In this document: in pieces, positions 53,380 to 62,602 of the stretch
How the letters are laid out: each line of letters begins with the position of its first letter
Numbering within the stretch: the first letter of the stretch is position 1
Program-made: the position numbers and the translations under genes
Notes under the pieces: model-generated
Databases searched by the model: none
The model's input: the letters and a program-made list of their open reading frames with translations, nothing else
What the model was told of the DNA's origin: nothing
Origin: Fictibacillus fluitans
Lineage (GTDB): Bacteria; Bacillota; Bacilli; Bacillales; Fictibacillaceae
Assembly (NCBI RefSeq): GCF_030418125.1
Contig: NZ_JAUHTR010000001.1
Coordinates: 186,001-250,000, forward strand
DNA: 64,000 bases
Direction of reading: 5' to 3'

Positions 53380-54585
53380 TCAGTAATTGGCAGGCTGCGT
53401 CATATTGATGTTTCGGGCCACCCCTGTGGATATGGCTGCATCTGCCACCGCTTTGGCCACTGCTTCAACAACTCTCTTATCGAAGGCATGGGGAATGACG
53501 TAATCATATGTAAGTTCTTCGGATGTAATTAAATCGGCTATGGCATAAACGGCTGCTATTTTCATTTCTTCATTAATTTCCGAGGCGGAAACTTGCAGGG
53601 CACCTTTAAAAATACCGGGAAACGCCAGGACATTATTCACCTGGTTTGGAAGATCGGAACGGCCTGTTCCCACTACCGCCGCACCGGCACTCTTGGCCAG
53701 CTCAGGCATAATTTCGGGCACAGGATTAGCCATGGCAAAAATAATCGGGTCTTTCCCCATGGATTCTATCATTTGCGGGGTTACCGCCTCAGCTACTGAA
53801 ACTCCGATAAAGACATCGGCCTCTTTGATCACGTCCGTTAAGCTTCCTTCCACGTTTTCTTTGTTGGTAAGAACAGAAATCCAATCTTTCATGGCGTTCA
53901 TTCCATGAGTGCGTCCTTCATATATCGCTCCCTTGGAGTCACAAAGAATGAGGTCTTTAACATTCATATTGATCAGCAGCTTTGTCACGGCAATTCCTGC
54001 GGCACCGGCTCCGTTTATTACGATTTTTGTATCTTCTATCCGTTTGTTGACGACCTTCAGCGCGTTAATTAACCCTGCTGCCGTGACAATGGCGGTGCCA
54101 TGCTGGTCATCATGAAAAACAGGGATATCCATTTCTTTTTTCAGACGTTCTTCAATAATAAAGCAGTTAGGGGCGGAGATATCTTCTAAATTAATACCGC
54201 CAAAGGTCGGCTCCAATGCTTTTACAATTTGGATAATCTCCTCGGCATCCTGCGTGTTTAAACAGATAGGAAATGCATCAATTCCTGCAAACGCCTTGAA
54301 TAATGCCGCTTTACCTTCCATTACCGGCATTGACGCGCCTGCGCCAATATTACCCAGTCCCAATACGGCTGAACCATCAGAAACAACGGCAACCACATTT
54401 CCTTTAATCGTATAATCATAAATTTTTTGCGGATCCTGGTAAATGGCTTTACACGGTTCAGCGACACCCGGAGAATAAGCTAAACTCAGGTCATCCGCAT
54501 TTTCAATTGAAACTTTAACCTCCACACTGAGCTTTCCTTTGGATTGCTTATGAAGTTGCAGCGACTTCTCTTTAAGGTTTTGCAT
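53380..54585 (-). CDS. NAD(P)-dependent malic enzyme
   Basis: A 401-aa enzyme converting malate to pyruvate and CO2. Visible features: LSLAYSPGVAEPCKAI (substrate-binding Tyr region, about 33-48), KGNVVAVVSDGSAVLGLGNI, VFHDDQHGTAIVTAAGLINA (metal-binding Asp pair), the nucleotide-binding GAGAAGIAVTK and IIFAMANPVPEI. Length fits short bacterial malic enzymes (YtsJ/MaeB N-terminal domain type, without the phosphotransacetylase extension). Together with malate synthase it would turn glyoxylate plus acetyl-CoA into pyruvate. RBS AAGGAGTTGAGAG precedes the ATG. Confidence 0.93.
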   Translation of the reverse strand: MQNLKEKSLQLHKQSKGKLSVEVKVSIENADDLSLAYSPGVAEPCKAIYQDPQKIYDYTIKGNVVAVVSDGSAVLGLGNIGAGASMPVMEGKAALFKAFAGIDAFPICLNTQDAEEIIQIVKALEPTFGGINLEDISAPNCFIIEERLKKEMDIPVFHDDQHGTAIVTAAGLINALKVVNKRIEDTKIVINGAGAAGIAVTKLLINMNVKDLILCDSKGAIYEGRTHGMNAMKDWISVLTNKENVEGSLTDVIKEADVFIGVSVAEAVTPQMIESMGKDPIIFAMANPVPEIMPELAKSAGAAVVGTGRSDLPNQVNNVLAFPGIFKGALQVSASEINEEMKIAAVYAIADLITSEELTYDYVIPHAFDKRVVEAVAKAVADAAISTGVARNINMTQPANY

Positions 54586-54612
54586 ATTCTCTCAACTCCT
54601 TACAAGTTATTG

Positions 54613-54647
54613 AACAGTAATCTCACAGCTTTGGTGAGATTACTGTT
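54613..54647. terminator. Perfect 14-bp hairpin between glcB and malic enzyme genes
   Basis: AACAGTAATCTCAC pairs perfectly with GTGAGATTACTGTT around a 7-base loop. In the minus-strand direction (glcB to malic enzyme) the tail is CAATAAC, not a T run; on the plus strand it is TTTACC. It may be a partial terminator or a processing/stability element that separates glcB from the malic enzyme unit. Confidence 0.65.
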
Positions 54648-54680
54648 TTACCAGGTAATTTATGATCTGAAATCCTTTGG

Positions 54681-56858
54681 CTACTGTTTGATCACATATT
54701 TTGCTTTTGCTTCAATACGGCGGCGGTGCAGGATCGGTTCAGTATACCCGTTTGGCTGCTCAAATCCTTTAAAGACAAGATCGCATGCCGCCTGAAATGC
54801 AACGGATTGACCATAGTCATCGGACATTCTGAGATAAGAAGGATCGCCCGCATTTTGTTCATCTACTACTTTGGCCATCCGCTGCATAGTTTCCAGCACT
54901 TGTTCTTTAGTGCATATTCCGTGGTGCAGCCAGTTTGCCATGTGCTGGCTGGAGATCCTGAGTGTCGCTCTGTCTTCCATCAAACCAACGTCATAGTAAT
55001 CCGGCACTTTGGAACAGCCGACCCCTTGTTCCACCCAGCGGACAACATAGCCTAGTATCCCTTGTGCGTTGTTGTCCAGTTCCTGCTGAATGTCATCCGC
55101 GCTCCAATCTGCTCGTTTTACGACCGGAATTTCCAAAATGTCATCCCGTAAATCCTTGGATTCTTTTTTCAGCTCATCCTGTACCTTTGAAACATCCACC
55201 TGATGGTAATGCAAAGCATGAAGCGTAGCTGCGGTAGGCGACGGAACCCAGGCGGTATTTGCCCCCGCTTTTGGATGGCCGATCTTTTGCTCCAGCATAT
55301 CAGCCATCAAATCAGGCATCGCCCACATACCTTTGCCGATTTGGGCCTTGCCCTGAAAGCCGGTCTCCAGACCTGTGAATACGTTGGATTTTTCATATCC
55401 CTGCAGCCAGGCAGATGATTTCATATCACTTTTGCGGATCATCGGACCTGCCTCCATGGAGGTATGAATTTCGTCACCGGTCCGGTCAAGAAAGCCTGTA
55501 TTGATAAAGGCAATTCTGTCTCTGACTTCACGGATGCAGGCTTTTAAGTTAAGGGTGGTTCGGCGTTCTTCATCCATTACACCGATTTTAATGGTATTGC
55601 GTTCAAGTTTAAGCATATCTTCCACACGATCGAGGAGCTCATTGGCAAATCTGACTTCTTCTGAGCCGTGCATTTTCGGCTTAACAATGTAAACCGATCC
55701 TTTGGAAGAGTTTTGATAGGATCCATTGCTTAGAAGCGTATGTTTCGCCAAAAGACTGGTGATCACCCCATCAAGAATACCTTCCTGGATCTCCTCTCCA
55801 TCAACCAAAATTGCGTTATTCGTCATCAGGTGACCGACATTGCGGACAAACATTAACGATCGTCCTGACAACGAAAACTCTTCTCCCGCAGGAGATGTGT
55901 ATTGGCGGTCAGGGTTAAGGGTTCGAGTCATAGATTTACTTCCCTTTTGGAAGGTGGCCGCTAAGTCTCCCTTCATAAGCCCGAGCCAGTTTCGGTAGAC
56001 AAGCACTTTATCCTCCGCATCGACCGCGGTTACTGAATCTTCACAATCCATAATCGTTGTGATGGCGGCTTCCATCAGAATATCTTTTACTCCTGCGTCA
56101 TCGGTTTTACCGATCGGGTCATTGCTGTCAATTTGGACTTCAAAGTGAAGGTCGTTGTTTTTAAACAAAAGGGCGGCAGGGTTTTCTAATGACCCCTGGA
56201 CTCCTGCCAATTTTGACGAATCCTTCAGGCCAGTGGTTTCTCCGTTATGCAGCGTAACTGCGAGCTTCCCGTCAACCACACGATAACGCACAGCATCTTC
56301 ATGAGAAGCATTCTCTAAAGGAATGGATTGGTTAAGAAATTGCCTTCCAAATGCAATAACCTTCTCACCTCTCACCTGATTGTAACTGGTCCCCCGCTCG
56401 GCACCATTTTCTTCACTGATGGCATCTGTTCCATAAAGGGAATCATACAGGCTTCCCCAGCGGGCGTTCGCTGCGTTAATGGCATACCTGGCATTATTCA
56501 CGGGAACAACCAGCTGCGGTCCCGCCTGGATGGCAATTTCATCATCCACTCCCTGCGTGGTGATTTCAAAGTCCTCTGCTTCCGGTTCAAGATACCCAAT
56601 CTCCTGCAAAAACGACTTATATGACTCAAAATCAAACGTGTCGTTATGCTCCAGATGCCATCCGTTAATCCGATCCTGGATTTCATCACGGCGTGCTAAT
56701 AATTCTTTGTTTTTTGGAGTGAGTTCCTGAATCAATGTTTCAAACTCCGGCCAAAACGATTCAGGGTCCACCCCGGTTCCAGGCAACGCCTCGGATTGAA
56801 TAAACTCATATAGCTCCTGTGCCACTTGTAAACTGCCTTTTTGAACATAATCTTCCAT
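54681..56858 (-). CDS. glcB: Malate synthase G
   Basis: A 725-aa protein, the expected length for the single-domain-extended G form (E. coli GlcB is about 723 aa) rather than the 530-aa A form. [20 protein letters not shown] (metal site with Glu/Asp), [20 protein letters not shown] and [20 protein letters not shown] are hallmark blocks, and [20 protein letters not shown] leads to the catalytic C-terminal region. It condenses glyoxylate with acetyl-CoA to malate. Being downstream of glycolate oxidase genes, it should consume the glyoxylate they make. Motif copy B lies 23 bases upstream of its ATG. Confidence 0.96.
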   Translation of the reverse strand: MEDYVQKGSLQVAQELYEFIQSEALPGTGVDPESFWPEFETLIQELTPKNKELLARRDEIQDRINGWHLEHNDTFDFESYKSFLQEIGYLEPEAEDFEITTQGVDDEIAIQAGPQLVVPVNNARYAINAANARWGSLYDSLYGTDAISEENGAERGTSYNQVRGEKVIAFGRQFLNQSIPLENASHEDAVRYRVVDGKLAVTLHNGETTGLKDSSKLAGVQGSLENPAALLFKNNDLHFEVQIDSNDPIGKTDDAGVKDILMEAAITTIMDCEDSVTAVDAEDKVLVYRNWLGLMKGDLAATFQKGSKSMTRTLNPDRQYTSPAGEEFSLSGRSLMFVRNVGHLMTNNAILVDGEEIQEGILDGVITSLLAKHTLLSNGSYQNSSKGSVYIVKPKMHGSEEVRFANELLDRVEDMLKLERNTIKIGVMDEERRTTLNLKACIREVRDRIAFINTGFLDRTGDEIHTSMEAGPMIRKSDMKSSAWLQGYEKSNVFTGLETGFQGKAQIGKGMWAMPDLMADMLEQKIGHPKAGANTAWVPSPTAATLHALHYHQVDVSKVQDELKKESKDLRDDILEIPVVKRADWSADDIQQELDNNAQGILGYVVRWVEQGVGCSKVPDYYDVGLMEDRATLRISSQHMANWLHHGICTKEQVLETMQRMAKVVDEQNAGDPSYLRMSDDYGQSVAFQAACDLVFKGFEQPNGYTEPILHRRRIEAKAKYVIKQ

Positions 56859-56880
56859 CGCTTGTTCCTCCTCATTAAAT

Positions 56881-56909
56881 ATTGTTTGTTATTACGAAAC
56901 ACTGTTTCC
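56881..56909. promoter_or_regulatory. Shared glycolate-region motif, copy B (before glcB)
   Basis: On the plus strand GTTTGTTATTACGAAAC (56884-56900) then ACTGTTTC. It begins 23 bases upstream of the malate synthase start. A near-palindrome TGAACCGCTTTCA at 56941-56953, a degenerate cre-like site, lies 32 bp further upstream in the same 121-bp gap. Both suggest that glcB has its own promoter. Confidence 0.65.
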
Positions 56910-56979
56910 TATTATGTTGAAAAAATAATAGCATGAAGTCTGAACCGCTTTCAATTGTTTTTTGAAAATTTACTAAGTT

Positions 56980-58431
56980 TTAAAGTGCGGCTTCCTTCAT
57001 CTCTTTTTTAACTTCAGCACACCGCCCCGGACTTGGAAATAATTTTCCGGCATTTAACAGGTTTTCTGGATTAAATACTTCCCGGATGGCGGTTTGTGCC
57101 TGTATCTCTTCATCTGTAAATACGAAGCGCATTTCTTCTTTTTTCTCAATTCCTACTCCGTGCTCTCCTGTAATCGTTCCTCCCACATCTGCACAGGCTT
57201 GCAAACAGGCACTTCCTGCTTCGATTGCCAAATCAGTCTGCCCTGGAATTCTTGCGTCAAAAAGAACGAGCGGGTGAAGGTTTCCGTCACCTGCATGAAA
57301 AATATTGGCGATGCGAAGACCGGATTCTTCGCTGATTTGTTTGATTCTGTTTAATACTTCAGGAAGCCGGCTGCGCGGGATGACCCCGTCCTGCACCAAA
57401 TAATCGGGTGAGATGGCACCCATGGCACCGAATCCTGTCTTCCGGTTTGCCCACCATCTTGCCCGTTCTGCCTCATCCTCCGCAACCTTTACTTCCCGGA
57501 CATTCCGGTTTTTGCAAACATCAAGAATTTGGCTGATTTGCTCGTCAATTCCGGCAGAGATGCCATCCACTTCAATAAGCAGCAGAGCTTCAATATCCCT
57601 TGGGTGCCCCACGGGAAAGGCTGCGGCTTCCACTCCCTCAATGGCTGTTTTATCCATCATTTCGAGGGCCGCTGGAACAATACCGGCAGAGATGATATCC
57701 GATACGGCATGGCTGCCGTCTGACACGTCATCAAAATAAGCGAGCACGGTTTGTTTGGCTTCCGGGTTTTTCAAAATCCTGACGGTGATTTTCGTTACAA
57801 TTCCCAGTGTTCCTTCTGATCCTGTAATCAATCCGAGCAGATCATATCCCGGTACATCAGGCACTCCGTTATTGCCGATTTCAATAATCTCCCCATTTGG
57901 CAAAACCACTTCCAGTCCAAGAATGTGATTCGTGGTTACTCCATACTTTAGACAATGCGCACCTCCCGCATTTTCGGCCACATTCCCGCCAATCGTACAG
58001 CAATACTGGCTGGATGGATCTGGAGCATAGTAATAGCCTTTTTCTGAGATCGAGTTGGTGAGCTTCAGATTAACAAAGCCGGGTTCTACCACCGCTCTTC
58101 TATTCTCGTAATCTACGCTCAGCAGCTTTTTCATTTTAACCAGACTGATCACAACTTCGCCGTTGATCGGAATGGCTCCGCCGCTTAACCCTGTCCCCGC
58201 TCCACGCGCAAGAAAAGGCAGGCCATTGTCTGAGCAATACTTGACGAGATGAGAAACCTCCAGCGTATCTTTTGGAAAAACCACGGCTTTTGGCAAATGC
58301 TTGTGGATCGTAAATCCGTCACAGTCGTACGCCAGCAAATCTTCTTTATGGTAAAGAATGGAGCGGTCGCCCACAATTTTCGCAAGATTTTTAATGTGCT
58401 TATCCTTTGTTTTTAATCCTTTTAGTCCCAT
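56980..58431 (-). CDS. glcD: Glycolate oxidase FAD subunit GlcD
   Basis: A 483-aa FAD-linked oxidase. LPFLARGAGTGLSGGAIPIN is the pyrophosphate-binding block of the FAD type-4 (VAO) fold; PSSQYCCTIGGNVAENAGGA and GLITGSEGTLGIVTKITVRI are further FAD contacts, and IFHAGDGNLHPLVLFD plus GGTITGEHGVGIEKKEEM are the catalytic C-terminal blocks of GlcD/D-lactate dehydrogenase-type enzymes. With GlcE and GlcF it oxidises glycolate to glyoxylate at the membrane. Its ATG overlaps the glcF stop by one base (TAATG). Confidence 0.95.
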   Translation of the reverse strand: MGLKGLKTKDKHIKNLAKIVGDRSILYHKEDLLAYDCDGFTIHKHLPKAVVFPKDTLEVSHLVKYCSDNGLPFLARGAGTGLSGGAIPINGEVVISLVKMKKLLSVDYENRRAVVEPGFVNLKLTNSISEKGYYYAPDPSSQYCCTIGGNVAENAGGAHCLKYGVTTNHILGLEVVLPNGEIIEIGNNGVPDVPGYDLLGLITGSEGTLGIVTKITVRILKNPEAKQTVLAYFDDVSDGSHAVSDIISAGIVPAALEMMDKTAIEGVEAAAFPVGHPRDIEALLLIEVDGISAGIDEQISQILDVCKNRNVREVKVAEDEAERARWWANRKTGFGAMGAISPDYLVQDGVIPRSRLPEVLNRIKQISEESGLRIANIFHAGDGNLHPLVLFDARIPGQTDLAIEAGSACLQACADVGGTITGEHGVGIEKKEEMRFVFTDEEIQAQTAIREVFNPENLLNAGKLFPSPGRCAEVKKEMKEAAL

Positions 58432-59789
58432 TACTCCTGCCCCCTCAAGCCATCTTCTTTCTGGTAGGCCCAGTCGAGAAGCTGAACGGTATGAACGATT
58501 TTTTGGTTGCGTCCATATTTTTGGACGCCCATCGCCATCTGAAGCATGCAGCCGGGATTTCCCATTGAAATCATTTCCACGTCATCCGGTACATTTTCCA
58601 TCTTGCTTTCCAGTACCGCCCCCGCCATTTCCGGATTGGTAATGTTGTAGATTCCGGCACTCCCGCAGCAGCGGTCAGCGTTTGGCATTGAGACCATCTC
58701 AACGCCCGGAATATCAAGCAAAATATTCCGGGGCTCCTGCCGTACGCCCTGCCCATGGGCTAAATGGCAGGCATCGTGATAGGTGATGCGGGTGTTTATT
58801 TCGGCCTGTGGACGTTCATATCCCGTGTCATGAAGATATTTTGATACATCCTCCACCTTGTCGGAAAACTCCAGCGCCTTATCATGCCATTCGGGCTCTT
58901 CACGGAATAATTCTGCATACTCCTTCATCATGCAGCCGCAGCCTGCCGCGTTTACAATGATTTTTTCCGCATCATTAAAGGCTTCAATGTTCTGTTTGGC
59001 AAGCTTTCTTCCCATTTCACGATCACCGGCGTGAACATGAAGAGCGCCGCAGCATGTCTGGTTTTTCGGAATCACCACATCACTCCCGTTTCGGGTAAGA
59101 ACGTTAATGGTGGCATCATTTATGTCGCTGAACATCACATCCATGACACATCCCGTTAAAAAGGCAACTTCATGCCTGGTTTCGCCTTTTGCTTTAATAA
59201 CATTTTGATTCTTGTATTTTTGCCGCACGGGCTTGGTCAGTACCGGCATGATTTCTTCCATATCTGCCAGATGATCCGGCATGACCTTTAACAGGCCACT
59301 TTTGCGGACAACCTTTTGCATCCCGCTCTTTTGATAAAACTTTAATAATCCGCCGACGGTATTTAATCTTCCCTGATGGGGAAACAAATTGTGCAGGAAG
59401 AACTGGCTGACCGTTTTTTTAAAGCCGGTGAGCGGCATGGCCTGGCGAATTTGCCCCCGGGCCTCTTCGATCAGTCCCCCTACATCCACATCCGCCGGAC
59501 AGGCGGTTGTGCACGCACGGCAATCCAGACAGGCAAATACCGGATCCATGAATTGTTCATTCACCTCAATTTTTCCTTCCGCGACGGATTTGATGAGATG
59601 AACACGCCCCCGGGGAGAATGCTGTTCCTGGCCAGTGAGTTCATACGTGGGACATGATTCAAGACACATCCCGCAATGTACACAATCCGCCCATTTGTTT
59701 TCATCAGGAGGATCGCTCCAATGATAATTACTGAGGCTTGTGGTTGTACACGCCGGGCGTTCCGTTACATCGCTTTCCCTTGTGCTCAC
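58431..59789 (-). CDS. glcF: Glycolate oxidase iron-sulfur subunit GlcF
   Basis: A 452-aa protein with two N-terminal 4Fe-4S ferredoxin motifs, CVHCGMCLESCP (about 37-48) and CLDCRACTTACP (about 88-99), and two CCG-type domains (QTCCGALHVHAGD and DRCCGSAGIYN, each preceded by Cys-Gly or His-containing blocks). Such CCG subunits bind extra iron-sulfur clusters and pass electrons from GlcD/GlcE to the quinone pool. It begins 2 bases after the glcE stop. Confidence 0.95.
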   Translation of the reverse strand: MSTRESDVTERPACTTTSLSNYHWSDPPDENKWADCVHCGMCLESCPTYELTGQEQHSPRGRVHLIKSVAEGKIEVNEQFMDPVFACLDCRACTTACPADVDVGGLIEEARGQIRQAMPLTGFKKTVSQFFLHNLFPHQGRLNTVGGLLKFYQKSGMQKVVRKSGLLKVMPDHLADMEEIMPVLTKPVRQKYKNQNVIKAKGETRHEVAFLTGCVMDVMFSDINDATINVLTRNGSDVVIPKNQTCCGALHVHAGDREMGRKLAKQNIEAFNDAEKIIVNAAGCGCMMKEYAELFREEPEWHDKALEFSDKVEDVSKYLHDTGYERPQAEINTRITYHDACHLAHGQGVRQEPRNILLDIPGVEMVSMPNADRCCGSAGIYNITNPEMAGAVLESKMENVPDDVEMISMGNPGCMLQMAMGVQKYGRNQKIVHTVQLLDWAYQKEDGLRGQE

Positions 59790-59791
59790 GC

Positions 59792-61117
59792 TTAAATCCC
59801 TCCCACAAATCGTTTGTGATTCAGAATTCTTTTTGGATCGACTTTGGCTTTAATTCCTTCCAGCAGATAAAAATAGGATGGCTGGTTTCCCCACACACTG
59901 ATTTGCTGGCGGAGAGCAAATGGTAAATGCGTCACGATGAGATACCCGTTTAACGATTCTGCGAATTGGCGCAGATAGGTTATGGCCCTCAGGATATCAT
60001 CGCCCGTTCCCTCCAATATCACCTGGCACAATCCGTGGCCTAATCCGCCATGTCCGTGAATCACAAGATTGTGGCTGTCCTGCAAGAGGTCACTTTCTTT
60101 TAGAACTTGTAGCACGTCAAGGTTGGTCACACTTATTTTGACTGTTACTGTAGTTTCAGGTTCAGCGGAAGATTGTATACCATTGGGTTTGAGGATACAA
60201 AATCGCTCCCAAAAGGCGTGTGCTTTTTCTTGCTGCAAAATTTCCATGTGAGTTTGCGAAGGGGAGATTCTTTTGACGAATTCCTCCTGGTAATGCACCG
60301 CGTTTTCCACATCCTCAAAGCTGATTGCCAGTGTGTATACCTTATTGCCGGTCAGTTTTTCCGACAGAGCGGGGTTTAACAATTCAAGAGCCACGGGTTC
60401 CAGCACGGATTCCAACAGGCTATTGGCAAACAGGCGGACCGTCTCCAGGTTTCCATCGGGAAAAGTCAGGAGCACCAGGCTTTCATATTTCGCAAGCGGA
60501 CGCAGTTTGAGTACCACTTCAGAGACAACGCCCAGCGTACCCATGGACCCGATAAACAGTTTATTCATATCATATCCGGCTACATTTTTTACGACCTTTC
60601 CACCGGATCGTATGATGGAGCCATCAGGATAAACCAGGCGCAACCCGATGACCACATCCCGTGAGGAACCATAACCCAGCCGTTTGGGACCGCTTTCATT
60701 TGATGCGACGATACCTCCTATTGTGGCATGTTCAGGCCAGGCGGGATCAAGGGAGACGCGCTGCTGGTGCTGTGCCAGATAGGTTTGCAGCTCGTGAAAC
60801 GTGGTGCCTGCTTTTACGGTGATGGTCATATTGCCCACCGTGTGTTCAACTATTCCTTTGTATTTCGATAACGATAGTAAAATGTCGGCTTTGTCGGTTT
60901 GTCCTCCAAAACCTCTTTTTGATCCGCTTCCCTGAATCGCAATCTTTTTGTCGTGCTCACCGGCATACTCTAAAATGCCCTGAATTTCCTCTTCGGTCTG
61001 AGGGAAAACGGTGATATAACCGCTATTGCCTAAAGGATGGTCATTCTCTTCTTCAATCATGATTTGCTCTTGGGGCAGGATAGAAGTTAAATCCGACAGG
61101 GATACTGTCTCGAGCAA
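59792..61117 (-). CDS. glcE: Glycolate oxidase FAD-binding subunit GlcE
   Basis: A 441-aa FAD-binding protein of the VAO fold: KIAIQGSGSKRGFGGQTDKA, HATIGGIVASNESGPKRLGY and NKLFIGSMGTLGVVSEVVLK match the FAD contacts of GlcE, which is the second, non-identical flavoprotein subunit. It is longer than E. coli GlcE (350 aa), with extra C-terminal sequence common in Bacillus. TTG at 61117 (MLETVSLSDL) follows GGAGGTG by 7 bases; the open frame upstream crosses motif copy C. First gene of glcEFD. Confidence 0.92.
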   Translation of the reverse strand: MLETVSLSDLTSILPQEQIMIEEENDHPLGNSGYITVFPQTEEEIQGILEYAGEHDKKIAIQGSGSKRGFGGQTDKADILLSLSKYKGIVEHTVGNMTITVKAGTTFHELQTYLAQHQQRVSLDPAWPEHATIGGIVASNESGPKRLGYGSSRDVVIGLRLVYPDGSIIRSGGKVVKNVAGYDMNKLFIGSMGTLGVVSEVVLKLRPLAKYESLVLLTFPDGNLETVRLFANSLLESVLEPVALELLNPALSEKLTGNKVYTLAISFEDVENAVHYQEEFVKRISPSQTHMEILQQEKAHAFWERFCILKPNGIQSSAEPETTVTVKISVTNLDVLQVLKESDLLQDSHNLVIHGHGGLGHGLCQVILEGTGDDILRAITYLRQFAESLNGYLIVTHLPFALRQQISVWGNQPSYFYLLEGIKAKVDPKRILNHKRFVGGI

Positions 61118-61132
61118 GCCTCTCCACCTCCG

Positions 61133-61161
61133 ATTGTTTCGTAATAAGAAACACCGTTTCA
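61133..61161. promoter_or_regulatory. Shared glycolate-region motif, copy C (before glcE)
   Basis: On the plus strand GTTTCGTAATAAGAAAC (61136-61152) then ACCGTTTC. It starts 16 bases upstream of the glcE start codon, directly adjoining the RBS. Here the outer half-sites GTTTC/GAAAC are a perfect inverted repeat spaced by 7. Confidence 0.65.
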
Positions 61162-61213
61162 AATAAAACTTAAAAAAATATGCCTCTTCCTTTTCGGTAC
61201 TAAAATATATAGC

Positions 61214-61378
61214 TTAATTAAACCATTCCGTATCTTTCTTTTCAACAAATTTATCTAAAAATTTCAAATACTTTAACAAATCATATTTGCTTGGCCAATT
61301 GTCCCTAACAAACAAGGAACGGAGAATTCCCTCTCTGTTCCTCGAACCACTTATAAAAGTCCAATATATCCGCTTCAT
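61214..61378 (-). CDS. Short ORF of 54 aa, unknown function
   Basis: ATG at 61378, preceded by AGAAAGGAACC at a good distance, opens a frame reading MKRIYWTFISGSRNREGILR, SLFVRDNWPSKYDLLKYLKF, LDKFVEKKDTEWFN to TAA at 61214. It starts 16 bases after the NUDIX stop and is probably co-transcribed with it. The C-terminal half is helical and charged; the composition looks protein-like (Trp, Tyr, Lys, Asp spread), but no family was recognised. Its end leaves only about 52 bp to motif copy C, so the glcE promoter must overlap its 3' end. Confidence 0.55.
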   Translation of the reverse strand: MKRIYWTFISGSRNREGILRSLFVRDNWPSKYDLLKYLKFLDKFVEKKDTEWFN

Positions 61379-61394
61379 CTGGTTCCTTTCTCAA

Positions 61395-61901
61395 TTACTT
61401 AAGCACGTTTAAATGATCCAACCACGCTTCGTTCCATTGGAAAGACAAGCTATCAGTTGATTTTTCGAAAAGGGATGGAGGATAAGGCAAGGCAAGCTCA
61501 GGCCTCTCATTCGCTTTGAAGTAGCGCAATTCAAAGGTTTCCGGATCAATTGGATTTAAGCTTCCTCCCCTGACTTCACATTCGAATACAAACACATTAT
61601 ATTCTACTTTATTTCCATCGGGATACTGATACCGGAATTCTTTGCCGCCAAAGAACCCCAATAGTTTTTTTGGTGAGACATGTAATCCGGTTTCTTCCCA
61701 AACTTCACGCACCAATGCTTCTGCCGGCGCTTCACCAGGTTCGATCGCTCCTGCAGGAAGGCTCCAATTGTCTCCTGTTCCTTTGTTTTGAAACAGAATC
61801 TCTCCTGCTTCATTTCTAACAATGCCTGCCACACTCGGAACAAAAAGCAGTTCGTTACCGACTTGCTCTCTTAGTTTTTGATAATAATCTGACATTCCCA
61901 T
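61395..61901 (-). CDS. NUDIX hydrolase
   Basis: A 168-aa protein. The NUDIX box GX5EX7REUXEEXGU is complete in GAIEPGEAPAEALVREVWEE followed by TGL (about 51-73); the acidic residues bind Mg2+ for pyrophosphate cleavage. LLFVPSVAGIVRNEAGEILF and GDNWSLPAGAI are the flanking strands. The N-terminal MGMSDYYQKLREQVGNE resembles Bacillus NUDIX proteins annotated as ADP-ribose or nucleoside-diphosphate hydrolases; the substrate is not defined. ATG at 61901 follows GAGGAG. Confidence 0.9.
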   Translation of the reverse strand: MGMSDYYQKLREQVGNELLFVPSVAGIVRNEAGEILFQNKGTGDNWSLPAGAIEPGEAPAEALVREVWEETGLHVSPKKLLGFFGGKEFRYQYPDGNKVEYNVFVFECEVRGGSLNPIDPETFELRYFKANERPELALPYPPSLFEKSTDSLSFQWNEAWLDHLNVLK

Positions 61902-61963
61902 TTTGAAATTCTCCTCATCTCAACTCTTTATGTATGAATGACTTCTATATATAACCCACTTCC

Positions 61964-62575
61964 TTACTCCTTTCTTGGTTTGGCCCAAATAAGATGAAAG
62001 ACATCCATCCAATGATGTTCTGCTTTTTGAATGTCCAGAGGCGAACGGCTGATCAGCTCCATTATGTTACGATCTTGATGGCAGCCGACGGTTTTAACAG
62101 CGAAGGGATCCATGGCTTTTTGGATTTTCGAGACGATGAAATTGGAGCTGATTCCATGTTCCAGCAGCAATACCTGTCCGTTTGGTTTACACCATGTACT
62201 CACGTTCTCCAGAATTTGCAGCGGATTGCGATAACCGCAAAATGAAAGGGTGGAAATCACTGTATCAAACTTGTGCTTTTCAAAAACCAGCTTCTCGATG
62301 TCGCTTTCAATAAATCTTACCGGAAGATGATAAAGATGTGCTCCCTTCCTTGCTTTATGGAGCATTTCAGGACTGAAATCGACCGCGGTAATAGAATCGA
62401 TTTCTTCAAGCCTGTAAAACGGAAAGTTCCCTCCAGCCCCTACGGCGAGCTCCAGTACATGCCCTTTAGCCTCACCAATTAATTTCTTTCTCCATTTTTG
62501 TTGGAAATGTTTTTCTCTCATCCGGTCGTATGTTTTCGCCTGGCTGTTAAACTTTTCAATCAGCTTTTTATTCAA
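61964..62575 (-). CDS. Class I SAM-dependent methyltransferase
   Basis: A 203-aa enzyme of the Rossmann-type methyltransferases (UbiE/Methyltransf_11 group). Motif I is VLELAVGAGGNFPFY (about 40-54), the acidic end of strand 2 is ITAVDFSPEML, and FDTVISTLSFCGYRNPLQIL is motif IV. GQVLLLEHGISSNFIVSKIQ follows as motif post-III. Substrate unknown. It precedes the NUDIX gene in the minus-strand direction with a 62-base gap. Confidence 0.9.
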   Translation of the reverse strand: MNKKLIEKFNSQAKTYDRMREKHFQQKWRKKLIGEAKGHVLELAVGAGGNFPFYRLEEIDSITAVDFSPEMLHKARKGAHLYHLPVRFIESDIEKLVFEKHKFDTVISTLSFCGYRNPLQILENVSTWCKPNGQVLLLEHGISSNFIVSKIQKAMDPFAVKTVGCHQDRNIMELISRSPLDIQKAEHHWMDVFHLIWAKPRKE

Positions 62576-62602
62576 ACTATCAATTCCTTCCTCTATAAAT
62601 GA

